Positions 1-11,646 of a DNA stretch of 64,000 bases are shown in pieces. The stretch is from contig JARHVA010000460.1 of assembly GCA_037957365.1 (NCBI GenBank), forward strand, positions 1,928,001 through 1,992,000. The letters run 5' to 3'. This DNA comes from Torreya grandis. Taxonomy: Eukaryota; Streptophyta; Pinopsida; Cupressales; Taxaceae. The position numbers and the translations under genes were made by a program. Position 1 is the stretch's first letter. Every line of letters begins with the position of its first letter. Under the pieces are notes generated by a model. It ran no database searches. It saw nothing but the letters and a program-made list of their open reading frames with translations, and was not told the origin of the DNA.

Positions 1-3000
1 ATGGTAGTATAGATTATGTTCTAGGACTCAAAGCGTGAATGATACGCAAGATGACTTAAGTCCACCAATGATGAGAATGATAATGAGTCTATAAATGACC
101 TTTAATCAAAATTGAAAATTGAACCCAAGTTCCCTCAAGTCAAGTGCAAATGGTGAATCTAATTTAACACATCAACTTTATGAACCTAGAAAAAAGCAAT
201 TTTGAATTTGAACTATCAATGGTCTTAAATAAAATTTGGCAAGTGGTTTAGACTCAAATGAGTAGCATAACTGCACCAATTTTAATCTTATGACACAATA
301 TTTAAGATGACAAATTTGAATAAGGAAACGATTGATTTTCACTTGGACAACGTAACACTTCCTTATTCAAGAAATTGTGGGCAATGTGTTTGGTTATGAC
401 GTTTGTTTACAAGCAATTTTTGACTCAAATCAAGACCAAGCAATCTAAGACCAAAATAGACAAATACAACTAAGTAATCATCTTTAGCCCTAAAGTGACA
501 AGGCTGCATGATATTTTTGAAGTCTGTCTTTATACGTACACTTGAGAGAAAATCAAGTGTTCATTTAAAATTAAAATGTATTATATAGTAGGGTATTTTA
601 TACCCCAATTCTCTCAAGTGACAATACGACGACATAGACCTTGGAGTGTACCTTGCATCAAAAATATTTCCATGACAAGTAGGGTTTGTCAAAAATTCTA
701 AAATTTGTGACCGTTTATATGGATCCCATGTGTACCAACTTTCATGTTAGCACACAAGAGAAGTAACACATCAATTGGATCCGAGTCAATTAGCTTGTTG
801 TGAAAAGGTCTAGTCCTTTTCACAACCAATACATCCGTTGCTTGCTCAGTGTTGTGCGATGTCCAAAATAATCATACATTTTGGGCTTAATTTGCCACTA
901 ACGGAGATGGTTTAACTGCTCAAACCATCCTCCCAGTGGAGTGATCACAATTTATATACCCCCCTTGCAGAGGGGTTGAAAACAATGTTGAGAGATGAAG
1001 CCCTAGGTCAAAGCTTCTTTATAAAACCCGTGGGAGGTAATCAAGTCCCCCTCACAACACAAAATGCATGAAATAAAATCTAAGTAAAAAGGCTTTATAG
1101 GTTGTTTTTAGATCACCCAAACTATGCGGGTTTTTGGGAGACCTAGACAACGTCTTTTTTATGCCTTTAGACTAAGGCACAATTTGTAATGAAAATGACG
1201 CTTTTGATCCCACAAGTTCCTTATAGGGGATGAGGGGAGAGCATACACGCACAAATTCTTTTTTGCTCAAACAATTTAACCAAACAATGATAGATGAATT
1301 ATACAAAACACAACTTTAAAGTGAGTTTGGTTTTAAAGCACCGAATTGAAGTATTTGGTGATGTTCTTTGGCCCCTTGACCTTAAGTTACAATTTTTTTT
1401 GAAAAACAATCACAAGACATCCAATATAAACCTGAAATTTTTTCTTCTTAAGCACCAAAGGAAAGTCCAAGATTCTTTTTAAGCACCAAAAGGAGGTTAA
1501 AAAGAATTAAGCTTAAAATGACTTCTTTCCACGCTGGTCATACATAAACAATTAGATAACCTCATTTAGCTTTGAAGCTCTTTTGCATTTGAGACAAGTA
1601 AACTTGGATTTATTGCTCTCAGTTTTTTTTTTTTTTTTGAAAACATAGTGATCATCAACGGACACCTTTGACCATCGTCAATTCTTGTAAGACCATCATC
1701 GGTTGAGTTTAAACCAACTGTGACAGGTTGAAACTTAACCGTCGACGGTTACCTGTAGACCCGAAGGCATCAATGTTATACTTTAAAAATACTTGTCATA
1801 TTTGTTAGTATGAAATCTCTAAAAGGAAAACCTTCTAGATCACCAATTATATTCAGACTAGAGACTTAAAGATTCAATTTAACCAATATAACTTGAATGA
1901 AGCTCAAAAATGTTTTAGGCAAGAAAGAATTTCAACAAAAACTTTGCTTAACTTATGATACGATTAAAACTCCAAAAGACACCTTCTGGACCATGATTTG
2001 GTTCAAACCAAAGACTTAGAAAACCCAAATTGTTAGCAAAAAATTTGAGAAAATGCTTAAAATAAAAAAATTAGGTCATATTTCCCCTGCAACCCAATCA
2101 TGGGCGGTTGGTCCTAACCATCAATGGTTGTTAAGAACTATCGATGGTCATTGTGTAACCTGTGAGTGCACAAAAATGTTAGAAACAAAGGAAAAAAAGC
2201 ATAAAAATTATTGTTTAAAACTTTTTAATGACTAAAATAGAAATTTGAAATTGTCATGATGTCTTCCTTGCTTAAATGGACTCCATGAGTCCTATCGGGT
2301 GTGAAAAATGTAGACTTGGATTACGAAGAAGATCAATTCAAACATTAATCATGAAAACTCATAAAAGAATGCAGAAGAATTGATAATTCTAGCCAACCTA
2401 TTCTAATGGGGTTCACAAATGATAATGAAGGACAAATAAAAGAAAACAAATAACTTTTACCTTTTTAATTGATTCCACCATCTAAGAGAGACTCCAAGCG
2501 TGTTTTTTTCCTTGATCTAGTGTTCTTGTTTTTGTCAACAATGGATGTCAAGCTCCTCCATTGTCTCAAGATCACTATGCATAATCTAGGCTCAAAATAA
2601 GAAATCTAATATGTGCTTATCAAACGAAGCTTACAAATAAAATACAATGATCAACACAAAAAGGTTGTGGAGACAATTTTGCATTATAATTTTATAATAA
2701 TTTAGCTTATAAATGATGGTCTATGCCCTTCTATTTATAAATTTTTTAGATGGGCTAAGTTCAACCATGACCGTCTATCTCAAGATTGAGATGTGTGGTC
2801 ATGAATTAATCTAATATTTACAATTAAATCCATAAATATTCTCATAATGATTTGGAAGGAAGGGGCAATAATTAGGCATAGGTGTCTATAATTCAGATAT
2901 TTTATGTATTTATGACTTATGAATGTCATCCCATTGATCATGTCACTAGGTGATGCAGATATTAAAAATCAATTTTCAATAATAAAATAATCAATAACCT

Positions 3001-3026
3001 CCATGAAAAATCCACTTAAGCTCTTG
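1..3026. other. Old repeat-like DNA left of the Tat gypsy element, no gene
   Basis: No open frame longer than about 60 codons and no recognisable protein domain was seen. The stretch holds a perfect hairpin (797-826), a looser inverted repeat (about 540-621), TATA-like sequences near 951-960 and 1019-1025, and a perfect palindrome AACCGTCGACGGTT at 1737-1750 with weaker relatives at 1690-1700 and 2118-2150. The same palindrome type occurs in the LTRs of the adjacent gypsy element. The gypsy target duplication shows that this stretch was once continuous with 24844 onward. It may be LTR or untranslated DNA of an older related element; that is inference. Confidence 0.45.
797..826. repeat. Perfect 12 bp inverted repeat (hairpin)
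   Basis: The arms are GTTGTGAAAAGG (797-808) and CCTTTTCACAAC (815-826), separated by a 6-base loop. No T-run follows, and in a plant nuclear context a bacterial-type terminator is not expected. It lies about 150 bp upstream of TATA-like sequences and could be part of an old LTR promoter region. Confidence 0.7.
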
Positions 3027-3031
3027 ATTTG
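3027..3031. repeat. Left target-site duplication of the Tat gypsy element
   Basis: The bases ATTTG here match exactly the five bases at 24839-24843, directly outside the right LTR. A 5 bp duplication is normal for gypsy integrases and fixes both ends of the element. Confidence 0.9.
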
Positions 3032-4349
3032 TGTTTCAATGAATTTCTTGCTTATTATTGGAAAGAGGGAAAATAAAAAACTAAGTATGGGTATGGTTGA
3101 AAAACCTAATTGATTGTGTGCGTGTTGAAATCAGAAGATTGTGACGAGCTCCTCTTTGACCTTGGAGGATGACCTGCAGATAAGAAAACACTAAATCAAG
3201 TTTGTTTGTTAGGCAAATAGTTGGGTGGATTGTCCAACGATAGCTAGATCTTGGAAGCGAGAGCTTCCTTAGGAGCTGTCAATCCACACATTTTAAACAA
3301 TTAAGTTTATAAACATAAAAAAAAGGTACTTGCATCAATGAATCAAAAGCTACTAAAATTGAATACAAGAATGCTTGCTAAGAAAATAGACTAGAAACGA
3401 TTTAATTAGTAATGAACTAATTAAAACTAGTATTAAGGTGTTGGGATATGCTTCAGAAAATAAAAAATGGGTCCGTGAATGGGCAAGAAAACAAAAAATT
3501 AGGTTTGATTGGGTGTAGGTGGGTGAAATTAGCTTGCTAGTTTTTGGTGCCACAATGACTGTCGACGGTTGGAATGACCGATGGCGGTTAAGGTGACTAT
3601 GGACGATCAACGTGACCATCGACAGTTGAACAGACTGTCGACGGTTGAGTCAACCGTCGATGGTAACTATGTAATGGTCTAGGTTGGTAATTTTAGTTGA
3701 TTGACGAGATCCAGAAGATGGATTTTAAGAGATGGGCAAGACTTGAGTTGATTGTGAAATAGAAATAAAGTAAATGAATGCTAAGAAACAAGTACTTATC
3801 TTATCAAAAGTCGATTGGGTGGATGGTTGAGGTAGTTGCTCTGTTGGTGGAATCTAGCTTGATTCTGATAGAGTAACGATACCTAAGGACTTGATGGGAA
3901 GATGACGGTAAGTCAGCTCTCTGATATGACTGTTGGATAGCTGATGACGTTGGTTGACCTATGAAAGAAACTCTTGGATACACAAGCTCCTGATAATAAT
4001 TGTAGATAAATTTGACCTCTCAGCTCCTCTCTTCTAATAGGCACAAGCAAGAGGTGGAAGTCAAAGTTCAACTAGGTTGTCTAATTATAAATTGTCCATG
4101 CAAAAGCTTGTAATAAGATTTAGACCACTTATATTTAGAAAAGAAACATGGGTGAGTTTACATGTTTTTGGTTGAGGAGGTGTACCCTGATCGTTGATGG
4201 TCAGCCTGACTGTCGATGATCGAGTGTCGAAGAGTAAAAGTGAGCTCAGTTAGGGTTTAGAAGGTTAGATTGGTCCTGAGATGGTGCCAAGGCGGTCAAG
4301 GGCTACTTTGACATTTGGAATTATGCTGTGCACATATATGGTGTCTACA
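3032..4349 (-). repeat. 3' LTR of the Tat gypsy element
   Basis: On the plus strand it begins TGTTTCAATG and ends GTGTCTACA, so on the element's own strand it starts TGTAGACACC. It matches 23521-24838 over its whole length with many scattered substitutions and some small indels, which points to an old insertion. It contains clusters of palindromic units with a TCGA core (3556-3667 and about 4186-4230) and a TATAAAC on the minus strand at 3311-3305 that is kept in the other LTR. Confidence 0.92.
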
Positions 4350-4366
4350 TTTTGCCCTTTTTTGTT
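4350..4366 (-). other. Polypurine tract of the Tat gypsy element
   Basis: Read on the minus strand, AACAAAAAAGGGCAAAA lies directly before the TGTAGACACC start of the 3' LTR. This is the expected place and composition of the plus-strand DNA primer in reverse transcription, and it fixes the element's direction. Confidence 0.8.
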
Positions 4367-6250
4367 GTGCAACCTATAATCAACCAGCTACAAAACAAAA
4401 AATGATGTTGGTCAAAGGTCTATTGGATGCCCCGAGTATGGGAGGAGGTCTTCCCCCTCAAATCGAGAGGCGATGAGGTAAAATAGAATCAGGTGCAGGT
4501 TTGACAAGGTTGGTGAAGGTGATGATGAGGGTGAACATCATTGGGTACTAAAACGCAAATAGGCACATAAACTGTGACAAAATGTATGATAGCCAAGAAC
4601 ACACAAAGATAAAGTTGCCATGGTTGATAAAAATAAAGGTTGATGTTAAGAAACAAGTGGCTAGTGTACTGCATGACCGCATTTAGGCGAGGTGATTGGG
4701 TACACCTGTTAGTCTCTTAGACAATGTTGATGTTTATGTGGGTATCCAAGGCAAGAAGTTCTCCCATGGAAAACATAAATAAGGCAAGTGTCATGGGTAT
4801 CCAAGGTAGGAAGTGCTCTTGAAAGACACAAATGGGTCAAGTAAGTATGAGATGGCACTGATTCAAAAAAGGTCAACATGGCAAGGTTATCGTTGGAGTC
4901 AAAAGACCAAGTAAAAGTTATCATAAAATGCGTGAAAGATGGGCCAAAATGGACCAATGGTGAAATTACGAGGAGGTTGGGGTGGGTGGAGGAGGTAGAC
5001 TCCATGGGTGGTTAAATAATTGGATTCTACTTAAAGAGAGGTGTCTCAAAGGTTGAGAAGAAAGATTGAGGGCCCTGACCATCATTGGTCATGGTGACCA
5101 TCGATGATCAACCTGACCGTCGGTGGTTAGGTTGATAACCCTAAAGCTGTGAATTGTAAAAAGTAAAAGTGAAACTCATTTGAGTCACTTTCATTATTGA
5201 CTTTGGAGCTTTGGCAATTTTGGTGATTTGCTACAAGAATCCCGTTGACTGGGACTGCGAGAGAGGTGATGGGTTGCTGAGGTAGAGAGCTTGACCGAGA
5301 GTGACTGAACCAGTGATGGAGGGTGCATGTGGGCACGAATGAGGACGAGTGGGTTTATGAGTGAATCCACAGTGGAGGTCACAGAATGAGGCAGGAGATG
5401 CCCTTAAACTGGCAGAGTAGTTTGATTTTGTAGTTGTATTAAGATTTGAGGGTAGTTTAGAATGTTTTGCTTAGGTTTGGGCTATGATGCCCTAGGTAGG
5501 TTTTGTGGGAGATTTGGTAAAATTTACGGTTGAATGATCAAAATGTTCGGGTGGGTAGGTTAATCTAGTTTAGGCAAGAATTATAGTAAAAATTGGGAGT
5601 ATTTAGCTAGTTATTGGGTGTTTGTAGGTAGGGTAAGGTTTGGGTGTTCCGACCATGCAATGCCTATAGTGATTGTCGACAATCAAGGTTGACTATCGAT
5701 GGTTGACACCCTTTGATTAGAGGAGATCTGACCATCAACAATTGGGTAAGGGTAAAAATGGTTTGTGGATAAGTGTTGAATGGTGATGGCAAAGGCTGAC
5801 TAAGTAGCGTAAAGGGTAAATTTGGTTTGTATTGGGTAGATGAGTAGGATGGGTAGAGAAAATAGGCGGGTGCTTAAAGGGTCAAGGGTAGGGTAATTTA
5901 GCAGGCACGAGGTAAATGGCTTAAGAGAAATAAGAGAATAGGCTAGGTGTTTGAGATGCCTAAAAAAGGAGGGATTGGGGTAGAGAAAATGCAAAGTGTA
6001 GGTTAGGCTAGTACGATTGTTAATTAGGAATGTTGAGATTTGACAAAGGGTTTAAAGTGTCAAGCGTAAGCTAGGATAGGATGGTTGAAAAATGCTTGGG
6101 TTGGGGTAGGTGTCAGTTATAGAAGGTAGCGAGGTATTGGTTGGCTAAGCTTGGTATTTAAACTTTGGGTAGGCGAGGGTTGTGATAGGTAAGGTGGTGT
6201 AGGTAACAGGTGTGGGTTAGGGTAGGATAGGGTGATTGAGGTCAGTGTAG
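4367..6250. other. Non-coding 3' region of the Tat gypsy element
   Basis: Between the polypurine tract and the antisense PMD gene no convincing frame is seen; the short open frames on the minus strand show no known motif. The plus strand is rich in G and T with many GGGTAGG-like words (about 5400-6250). Palindrome relatives occur at about 5084-5134 and 5671-5740. In the antisense gene's direction this would be its 5' flank and first intron or leader. Confidence 0.5.
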
Positions 6251-6255
6251 GATGG

Positions 6256-8035
6256 TAAAGATGTCAATTTGGAAATGAGCAATACTAAATCATGTTAACC
6301 TTTATTTTTGTAGGCATGAGAGCAGATCCAGATGAGGGATCGAGTCCCTAGGATCTTTGCAGATATTTAGTAGGGGATGACCCCAACCAACTGGGCCCAT
6401 ATGGATGAGGTGGGGTTGGGAGCCATGATGCACTGCCAACATGTGCCTCGGGACGCATCTATGGTCATAGCGCTCATTGAGAGATGGGATCCCACTACAA
6501 ACACCTTCCTAATTCCGACTGACGAGATGATCATTCTTCTTGAGGATGTGCATATGATCACCCAAATTGCATTGCATGGTGATCTAATCTACCATATCGA
6601 GCGCGAGGAGTGAGATGATCATGTCAAGCTTTTGTATGGAGATGATAACGATCAAGTCAGATGGCACGCTAGGGGATTCAAGTATATGACATATCAAAGG
6701 TCTCCAACTGAGAGGAGACTCATGACCATGCTTATGATTGTTGTGACCTGCTTTGGGCTTCCCAATTCAAACAATAAGAGATTTCGTTATTTGCTACTAG
6801 GGGTATTAGTCGAGCTACTGCTAGGTCAGATGGTATTTGGTTGGGTTCCTATCTTACTAGTGCAGATCTACAAAGAGATATGGGGGTTTAGAGCCCACAA
6901 GAGGTATGGCATCAATGTCAACCTGGTTTTATATTGTTGGGCTTTTTAGCACATGACGGTACTGAGGCCAATAGGGTTACCTTGGGTCGACGACACACAT
7001 ATTGAGTTCTCGATTGGCTTCATGTGATGGAGAGGTGATTTTATTACATTAGGTGCAGGAGGTGGTGCCCATGATGTGGAGTGGTTTAGGGGTGCACTGG
7101 GTACATTGGTGATAGGAGATATCACATGGAGGCCATACCTCCAATTTTTGGTATGACCAGGGTACAAGGGGCAGACACTCTCCCTCCAGAGCTATAGATG
7201 GATACTTGATAGGTGAGATGGAGAGGTGGAGCTGATTCCATTTGATAGGATATGCTAATAGTTTGGTCTGGTACAAGGCATCCCATGCCCATTCCCCAGA
7301 TACAGGAGAGAGGACTCAGAGAACCTATTGCTAGTGCCATAGCTTGTTCTTACAGTTCTAGATGGTGAGTACGAGGAGCTACCAATTAGGGCTCTAATAG
7401 ATGATGCTGGGTTTGTAGATGGGTACATAACAGGGTACCAACCCTTATACATAGTTGCAAACATTGGTGGGGATGACGAAGGTGCAAGTCCTATGGCTGG
7501 GGATCCAACTAGCCATGATGGATAGGTAGGGGCATCTTTGGTTGCAGCACAGGGACAAGCATAGGTCTTATAAGGATAAGTGGCCACACTATAGGGCCAA
7601 ATTATCACATTACAAGGCCAGGTTGTGACCTTACAGGGTCAGCTTGCTACCATCATAGGGGAGAGGGACTAGGCCAGGACCTCTCTAGGCTTGATGACTT
7701 GGGAGAGGGACTCACTGAGGCAGAGAGGAGCATTAGCATGATAGGCAACACCACCCAGCTTTACCCCTACATCACGATACCTAGATATGATAGAGGAGCT
7801 ATGGTATTATGAGGCTATTGTTTTGGCACAGTTGTTGAATGAGCTCCAATAAGGTGAGTATAGGGCCAACTTAGCAGAGGGAACCAATTTAGCAACACCA
7901 CGGCAATGGGTAGCATCTGTACTTGGATAGATGGGGATAAGTGGTGGATCGATAGGTATGATAGGTGGATAGGCAACATGATCTAGTGGTGCTCCCAGAG
8001 GTAGTGGTGCCTCTAGGGCATAGATATAGCTAGAT
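6256..8035 (+). pseudogene. Antisense plant mobile domain (PMD) gene carried by the Tat gypsy element, degenerate
   Basis: From 6377 one frame can be followed to about 8030, interrupted by in-frame stops (among them 6611, 6947 and a TGA at about 7026) but without an obvious shift. The first part reads as a plant mobile domain, the aminotransferase-like fold of MAIN/MAIL1 proteins. It has ALIERWDPTTNTF, a GEM-like TDEM and LEDVHMI, and then, in 6632-6949, the helix-rich part with RYLLL, FGWVPILL and a conserved WRPYL at about 7130. The tail (about 7590-7740) has regularly spaced Leu and Gln, as in a coiled coil. A pyrimidine-rich tract ending TTTTTGTAG at 6313 looks like an intron acceptor before an ATG at 6316, though that ATG is in another frame. 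PMD genes are known in plants both as host genes and inside transposons. Opposite-strand genes between integrase and the 3' LTR are known in Tat elements such as maize Grande. Many of the stops would arise from C-to-T change of CAG, CAA, CGA or TGG. Confidence 0.72.
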
Positions 8036-9942
8036 ATATGTATACAACCTTTGTATATCATTTTTATTCTAGCCTACGAGCCGCTGCAGAGAGATGTACA
8101 TTTTTGAGAGAGAGTTATGTCTATCTATATGTATACATTGCTATGATCATTTATGAGTTTATATATGTGTTATTCATGTTCTTGTTCATGGTGTATGATT
8201 TGACGTTGATGTTTATTGCTTATGATATAATGCTTATATATGATCATGGATTATGCTTATGTTATGGATGCTTAGCTTAGGCATAAGATGATTTGGATTT
8301 ATGGTTATGCTTATGACATGCTAAATCTTAATGTGTATACACTGCATTAGTAGACTTTAGACATGTGGTGGAAAAGGGTCGATTATGTAAATGCTTTTGG
8401 ATGTTATTGTTTGATGATGCTCATTATGGTTATGGTGGTTGTTATGGTCATGCTTATGGCATGCTAATTTTTAATGAGTATTTTGGATCTCATTATGTTT
8501 AGACATTTTAATGTTGATTTTATTGCTTGTGGATGTGATTATCATTCATGGTACTGTGATGCAGATAGCTATGGTTATGTTTATGGTTCTTTGTTGTTAA
8601 TGTTTATGACAAAACGCATGAGATAGGTTAATTAACAATACTATATGGGAGAATAGATAGGTTAATTAACAATACTATATGGAAGAATAGAGAATACAAT
8701 CAAAAGGTGAACACCATAATGGAAATACCAACTAGTCATGATAGGATGGGTATAGAGCACAGTGTTTTTTTGTTGACAAGGACTAAAACAAAACCAAAGT
8801 TGGATTGACTTAATGAACATAAGCCCTTTGAATGCTTCACATTAGCATTTTTTAGTTGGTAAAAATGTGTCTTGACCACATAATGTCAAGTAAGCTCAAA
8901 AATCCCTTGCATACAGGGGGGATGGGTGAAAAATGGAACTTTCTTGTGAGACTAGCATGCCTCTTCTATAGGTGTCCAGAGATTCAGTATAAACAAGTCT
9001 ATGCCAAGCTATGTAGATTGATCGATGCGAGAAGTCTACTTGTGAAAGCCGATTGTGGCTTTCAAGATTATTTTGCTTTTGTTGTAATTGTGATCAAGGG
9101 TCTTTGGCTAATTGTTGTATGTGGGAAGCTGATCATTGCAAGAAGTTTCCAAGAAATCGCTATGATTTTGACAAATGCTTACTCATCCATCCTTCGAGTG
9201 AGTGGTTTAAGTGTATATGCTTTGTTTAATGATTTTGATAGTTCTCCTTCGAGGGAGTAGTCCACCTTACGTTTTGGTATTTTTCAATAGATTTTCAACA
9301 GCTGTCCTTCAAGGGAACAGTCTGTGAATGCTAGGAATGACCCATGATTGTTAGTGACATAAATTTTGGTTATTTTGCTTTGATTTGCTAGACATAGACT
9401 TGTTTAGGTCATCTTAGTGGTTCACCTTTATGAAGGCAAAACTAAAAGCACAAGAAGGTTGATTAGGTGTGAAGAGGTTTAGGTGACAACGATAATGGGA
9501 ATCCATCCTGTGAAGGTGTGTAAAGTACCATGAGAACCATGCCATGGGTAGAGCCATGATACCCATTATTGAAGATAAGGATATGCCAGTGATAGTTAAT
9601 CATATGATTCAGTTTTAATCGATTGCCCCTAAAAATAGGGAGATGGATGTAGGTGGATAACAAGGGATGAGCTTAAGTTATACAAAAGGTGAACTTGATC
9701 CTTCTTAACAAAATAACGAATGCAAATGCGAAGCATTGAGGGGCTCAAGCTCTGGGTGGCCTTCGAGAGAAGATAATTGATAATCTCTTGATCCATACTT
9801 ATAGGTTATGATATATGATATAAGGTCCAATCCAATTGCAAGCAAAATTGCTCCACTTGATTTTCTCCATATTAGTGACATGTTGATTTTCCTTTAGGAC
9901 AAGGTCTCTGATATTGAATTTATGCACTTTAAGATGTTTATT
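8036..9942. other. Low-complexity spacer between integrase and the antisense PMD gene
   Basis: About 8080-8620 the plus strand is dominated by TTATG, CTTATG and TATATG words, probably the decayed 3' flank of the PMD gene or a simple-sequence tract. A 134-codon open frame on the plus strand at 8856-9260 shows no motif that I recognise and is not called a gene. CCTTCGAG-like words recur near 9195, 9245 and 9308. Confidence 0.5.
8631..8698. repeat. Two tandem copies of a 34 bp unit
   Basis: The unit beginning AGATAGGTTAATTAACAATA is present at 8631-8664 and 8665-8698 with one difference (GGGAG against GGAAG). It contains the palindrome TTAATTAA. A short local duplication. Confidence 0.85.
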
Positions 9943-11103
9943 TTAAGCACACTTGATATGCTCTTGGTAGACATGGAGATGGGTAAGGGCTGCTAAATGA
10001 TGCTCATCAAGTGGCCCGAGTTGGGCTAAACAGTGTTGACAATAATCATTCTCTGAAATAATCTCTTGCAAAGATATGTGAAGAGAGGGGATTTGGACTT
10101 CAAAAGGCAAGATAGCCTCCACTCCATATACAAGAGAAAATAGGGTGGCACCTATAGAGGTTCGAATCCTGGTATGATATGCCAATAAGGCGAAGGGGAT
10201 GTGTAAGTGCCAATCCTGACCAGATGTACTAACCATTTTAGTTAGCATGTTATTAAGAGTTTTGTTAGAGGTTTTTGCTTGTCCATTAACTTGAGGGCGA
10301 TAAGGTGAGAAAAAACTTAATGTGGAATGCATCACATAGACACTGGACTAGTTCTTAAAGGATTTACCATTATCGATGATAATCTTATGAGAAACACCAA
10401 AATAATAGATGATATGATGGTTGATAAAGTCGACAATCTTTTTTGCCTTGGTCGAGACTAGAGGGATAGCCTCTACCCACTTGGTAAAACACTCGATTGC
10501 GATGATAATAGAATGGTGTTACTACAAGGAATGGGGGCTAATTTCACCAATAAGGTCTAGACCCGATTGTGAAAAGGGAAAAAAATTGGTAGAAACACGA
10601 AGGCTATGGCTAGGTACATGATGCAAATTAGCATGTTGTTGGCACTTAACACACAATTTCACATAATCACAATGGTATTGGTTAAGGGTAGGCTAGTAAT
10701 AGCCAAGATGGAGGATGCGATTAGATACAATGAGGCGACTAAAGTGTCCACCACAGATGCCATCATGCATTTCCTTGATAACATGGGAGGTTTCGTGACT
10801 ACATAGGTAATGGAAGAGAAGGCTATCAAAGTTGTGTTTATAAAGAATTCCTCCCATAATGGTGTAGCGTGAGCTACTATGAATAAATGCTCTTTGAGCA
10901 TTCCTAGAGAGGCTAGAAGGAACTATGCCAAGGTTGAGGTAGTCGAAGGTTTGTTGATACCAAAGGTCAGGTTGGGTCTCCTCCACATTGAAGATGGTGG
11001 GAGAATTTGGTTTGACATAGGAAGGTTGGGTAAGCCTGTGGATAACGTCAGACAACTTAGAGTCTAAGGGTGCAGATGGGATTTGCAAGGCAATGGATGC
11101 CAT
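9943..11103 (-). pseudogene. Integrase of the Tat gypsy element, inactivated
   Basis: The minus strand carries the H2C2 zinc-binding part with an MHDGICGGH-like stretch followed by ILHLGYYW (about 10690-10760). The catalytic core follows in broken frames (GLDLIG, FTKWVEAIPL, IIIDNGK), then the conserved YRPQVNGQ region and the LVYGVEAILPFEV segment (9943-10335). The first two catalytic aspartates can be read, but the third acidic residue, normally Glu after NGQA, is Lys (codon 10275-10273). Stops split the core between about 10335 and 10690. It would have inserted element cDNA into host DNA. It follows the second RNase H, as in other gypsy pol genes. Confidence 0.9.
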
Positions 11104-11250
11104 GGTATCGGTGAACTTGTTATTAGATCGTAGGATTGACAGGATGCGGTAGTACTCAAATGATGTTAAGAGTTTGTCAATCAGTTATTTTTATTGTTGT
11201 AAAACATCATTCTTACAATGGTAAGAGTCATTGATTTGATTAACCACAAA

Positions 11251-11556
11251 TTAGGAGTCGCCAAAGATGGTGATTGTTTTGACTCCTAGGGCTAAGTTAG
11301 TTTGAAGGCCTATCACTTGGGCTTCATACTCAACCATATTGTTGGTACATTCAAAGTCAAGCTTGAAGGACAAAGGGAGAGGTTCACCGTCAAAGGGGAT
11401 AAGGATGATACTGACTCCCCCACCATGCTGACACTTGGACCCGTCGAAGAACAAGGTGACTTGATAGGTAAAATCCGCTTGAGAGAGGGCTACAATGGAC
11501 TCATTAGGGAACTCAAGAGGAGGAGGTTGGTTGTCTACTAATGAGGCTTCGGTCAA
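11251..11556 (-). pseudogene. Archaeal-type RNase H (second RNase H) of the Tat gypsy element
   Basis: A 101-codon open stretch reads LFFDGSKCQHGGG, then a FECTNNMVEYEA stretch, then TIFGDS. These are the three acidic blocks of the RVT_3-type RNase H fold, and all three catalytic acids (Asp of FDGS, Glu of EYEA, Asp of GDS) remain. The family removes RNA from RNA/DNA hybrids. Finding it between the first RNase H and integrase is diagnostic of Tat elements, which took in a second, host-like RNase H. The fragment is open but cut off from its neighbours by stops. Confidence 0.9.
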
Positions 11557-11646
11557 TTTATCAGCAATGACTTGCCCTTTAATTAACTTTTGCTAAAGGA
11601 ACTCAAGGTCAAATTTTGCTAAGAGCATTAGCCACTTGGCCATACG

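Noticed and set aside
8856..9260. A 134-codon plus-strand open frame between PMD gene and integrase
   Set aside because: No motif recognised and composition like the surrounding spacer. It could be a decayed extra gene, but the support is too weak.
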